Program-made: the position numbers and the translations under genes
Assembly (NCBI GenBank): GCA_947593275.1
Contig: CANQDN010000022.1
Location: 1-12,718 of the forward strand
Length of the DNA stretch: 12,718 nucleotides
Direction: 5' to 3'
Origin: an uncultured Bacilli bacterium
Lineage (GTDB): Bacteria > Bacillota_I > Bacilli_A > RF39 > UBA660
In this document: one piece after another, positions 12,651 to 12,718 of the stretch
Numbering within the stretch: position 1 is the stretch's first letter
How the letters are laid out: every line of letters begins with the position of its first letter
The notes under the pieces: generated by a model
Told to the model about the DNA's origin: nothing
Database searches by the model: none
What the model saw: only the letters and a program-made list of their open reading frames with translations

Positions 12651-12705
12651 TTAAATGAAAAGTTCTCTAAATATGATAGTCAATTTTAAGTGAAAAGTTC
12701 TCTAA
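12651..12705. repeat. Tandem repeat, possibly a mobile-element end
   Basis: TGAAAAGTTCTCTAA occurs at 12656-12670 and 12691-12705, a period of 35 bases, each preceded by TTTTAAR. Between them lies ATGATAGTCAATT. Repeated blocks near an end, with a TG at the outer boundary (12643-12644), are seen in IS21-type elements, whose transposase binds such repeats. No transposase frame or inverted partner is inside the window, so this is only a candidate. No gene is visible in 12566-12718. Confidence 0.4.
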
Positions 12706-12718
12706 TTAAAAGTGATAT

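Noticed and set aside
1..12718. CRISPR array, retron, or phage module
   Set aside because: No regularly spaced repeats with unique spacers, no reverse transcriptase, and no phage structural or integrase genes are present.

Overview
The window is AT-rich, low-GC Bacillota-type DNA. Shine-Dalgarno sequences are of the AAAGGAG/GAGG type, promoters are TATAAT type and often carry an extended TGn, and terminators are compact hairpins with a T tract. All three stop codons are used. TGA ends two genes (the DivIC-like and YabQ-like ones), every Trp codon is TGG, and the one tRNA present is tRNA-Trp(CCA), so this is the standard bacterial code and not the Mycoplasma code. Sporulation and germination genes (a CwlJ-like hydrolase, a CwlD-like amidase and yabP-yabQ) indicate an endospore former or a recent descendant of one. 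By inference this is an uncultured, AT-rich member of the Bacilli/Erysipelotrichia side of the phylum.

Layout. 1-270: the 5' end of a leftward CwlJ-like hydrolase, divergent from a rightward tRNA-Trp with its terminator. 300-3130: three rightward genes, each with its own signals. These are an exported coiled-coil protein with a C-terminal InlB/Flg_new-like repeat, an exported three-module protein with an NPKT motif and a C-terminal membrane segment, and a 64-residue acidic protein. 3106-6334: leftward genes for a membrane-anchored GH3 beta-N-acetylhexosaminidase (NagZ type) and a tightly coupled pair, an Abi_2/HEPN protein followed one base later by an HtrA-type membrane serine protease. 6484-7437: a rightward Zn-dependent phospholipase C family protein. 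7434-9120: a leftward CwlD-like amidase and a two-pass membrane protein of unknown role. 9305-9565: a rightward small XRE regulator. 9580-11540: a leftward operon of an RlmN/Cfr-like radical SAM protein lacking the accessory domain, then yabP, yabQ and a DivIC/FtsB-like gene. 11654-12565: a leftward LysR regulator. 12643-12718: a tandem repeat that could be the edge of a mobile element.

How the genes fit together. Much of the content concerns the cell envelope: cortex and wall hydrolases (CwlJ, CwlD, NagZ), the septation protein DivIC, cortex-assembly proteins YabP/YabQ, a surface protease and two surface proteins. Signals are compact. Many -10 boxes lie only about 5-25 bases from the start codon, and several stop codons sit inside terminator hairpins. 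The most unusual points are the probable ATT start of the DivIC-like gene, the RlmN-like protein without its usual N-terminal domain, the Abi_2-HtrA pairing, a cwlD-like gene with no visible ribosome binding site, and the tandem repeat at the right edge. No new large multi-gene system is evident.
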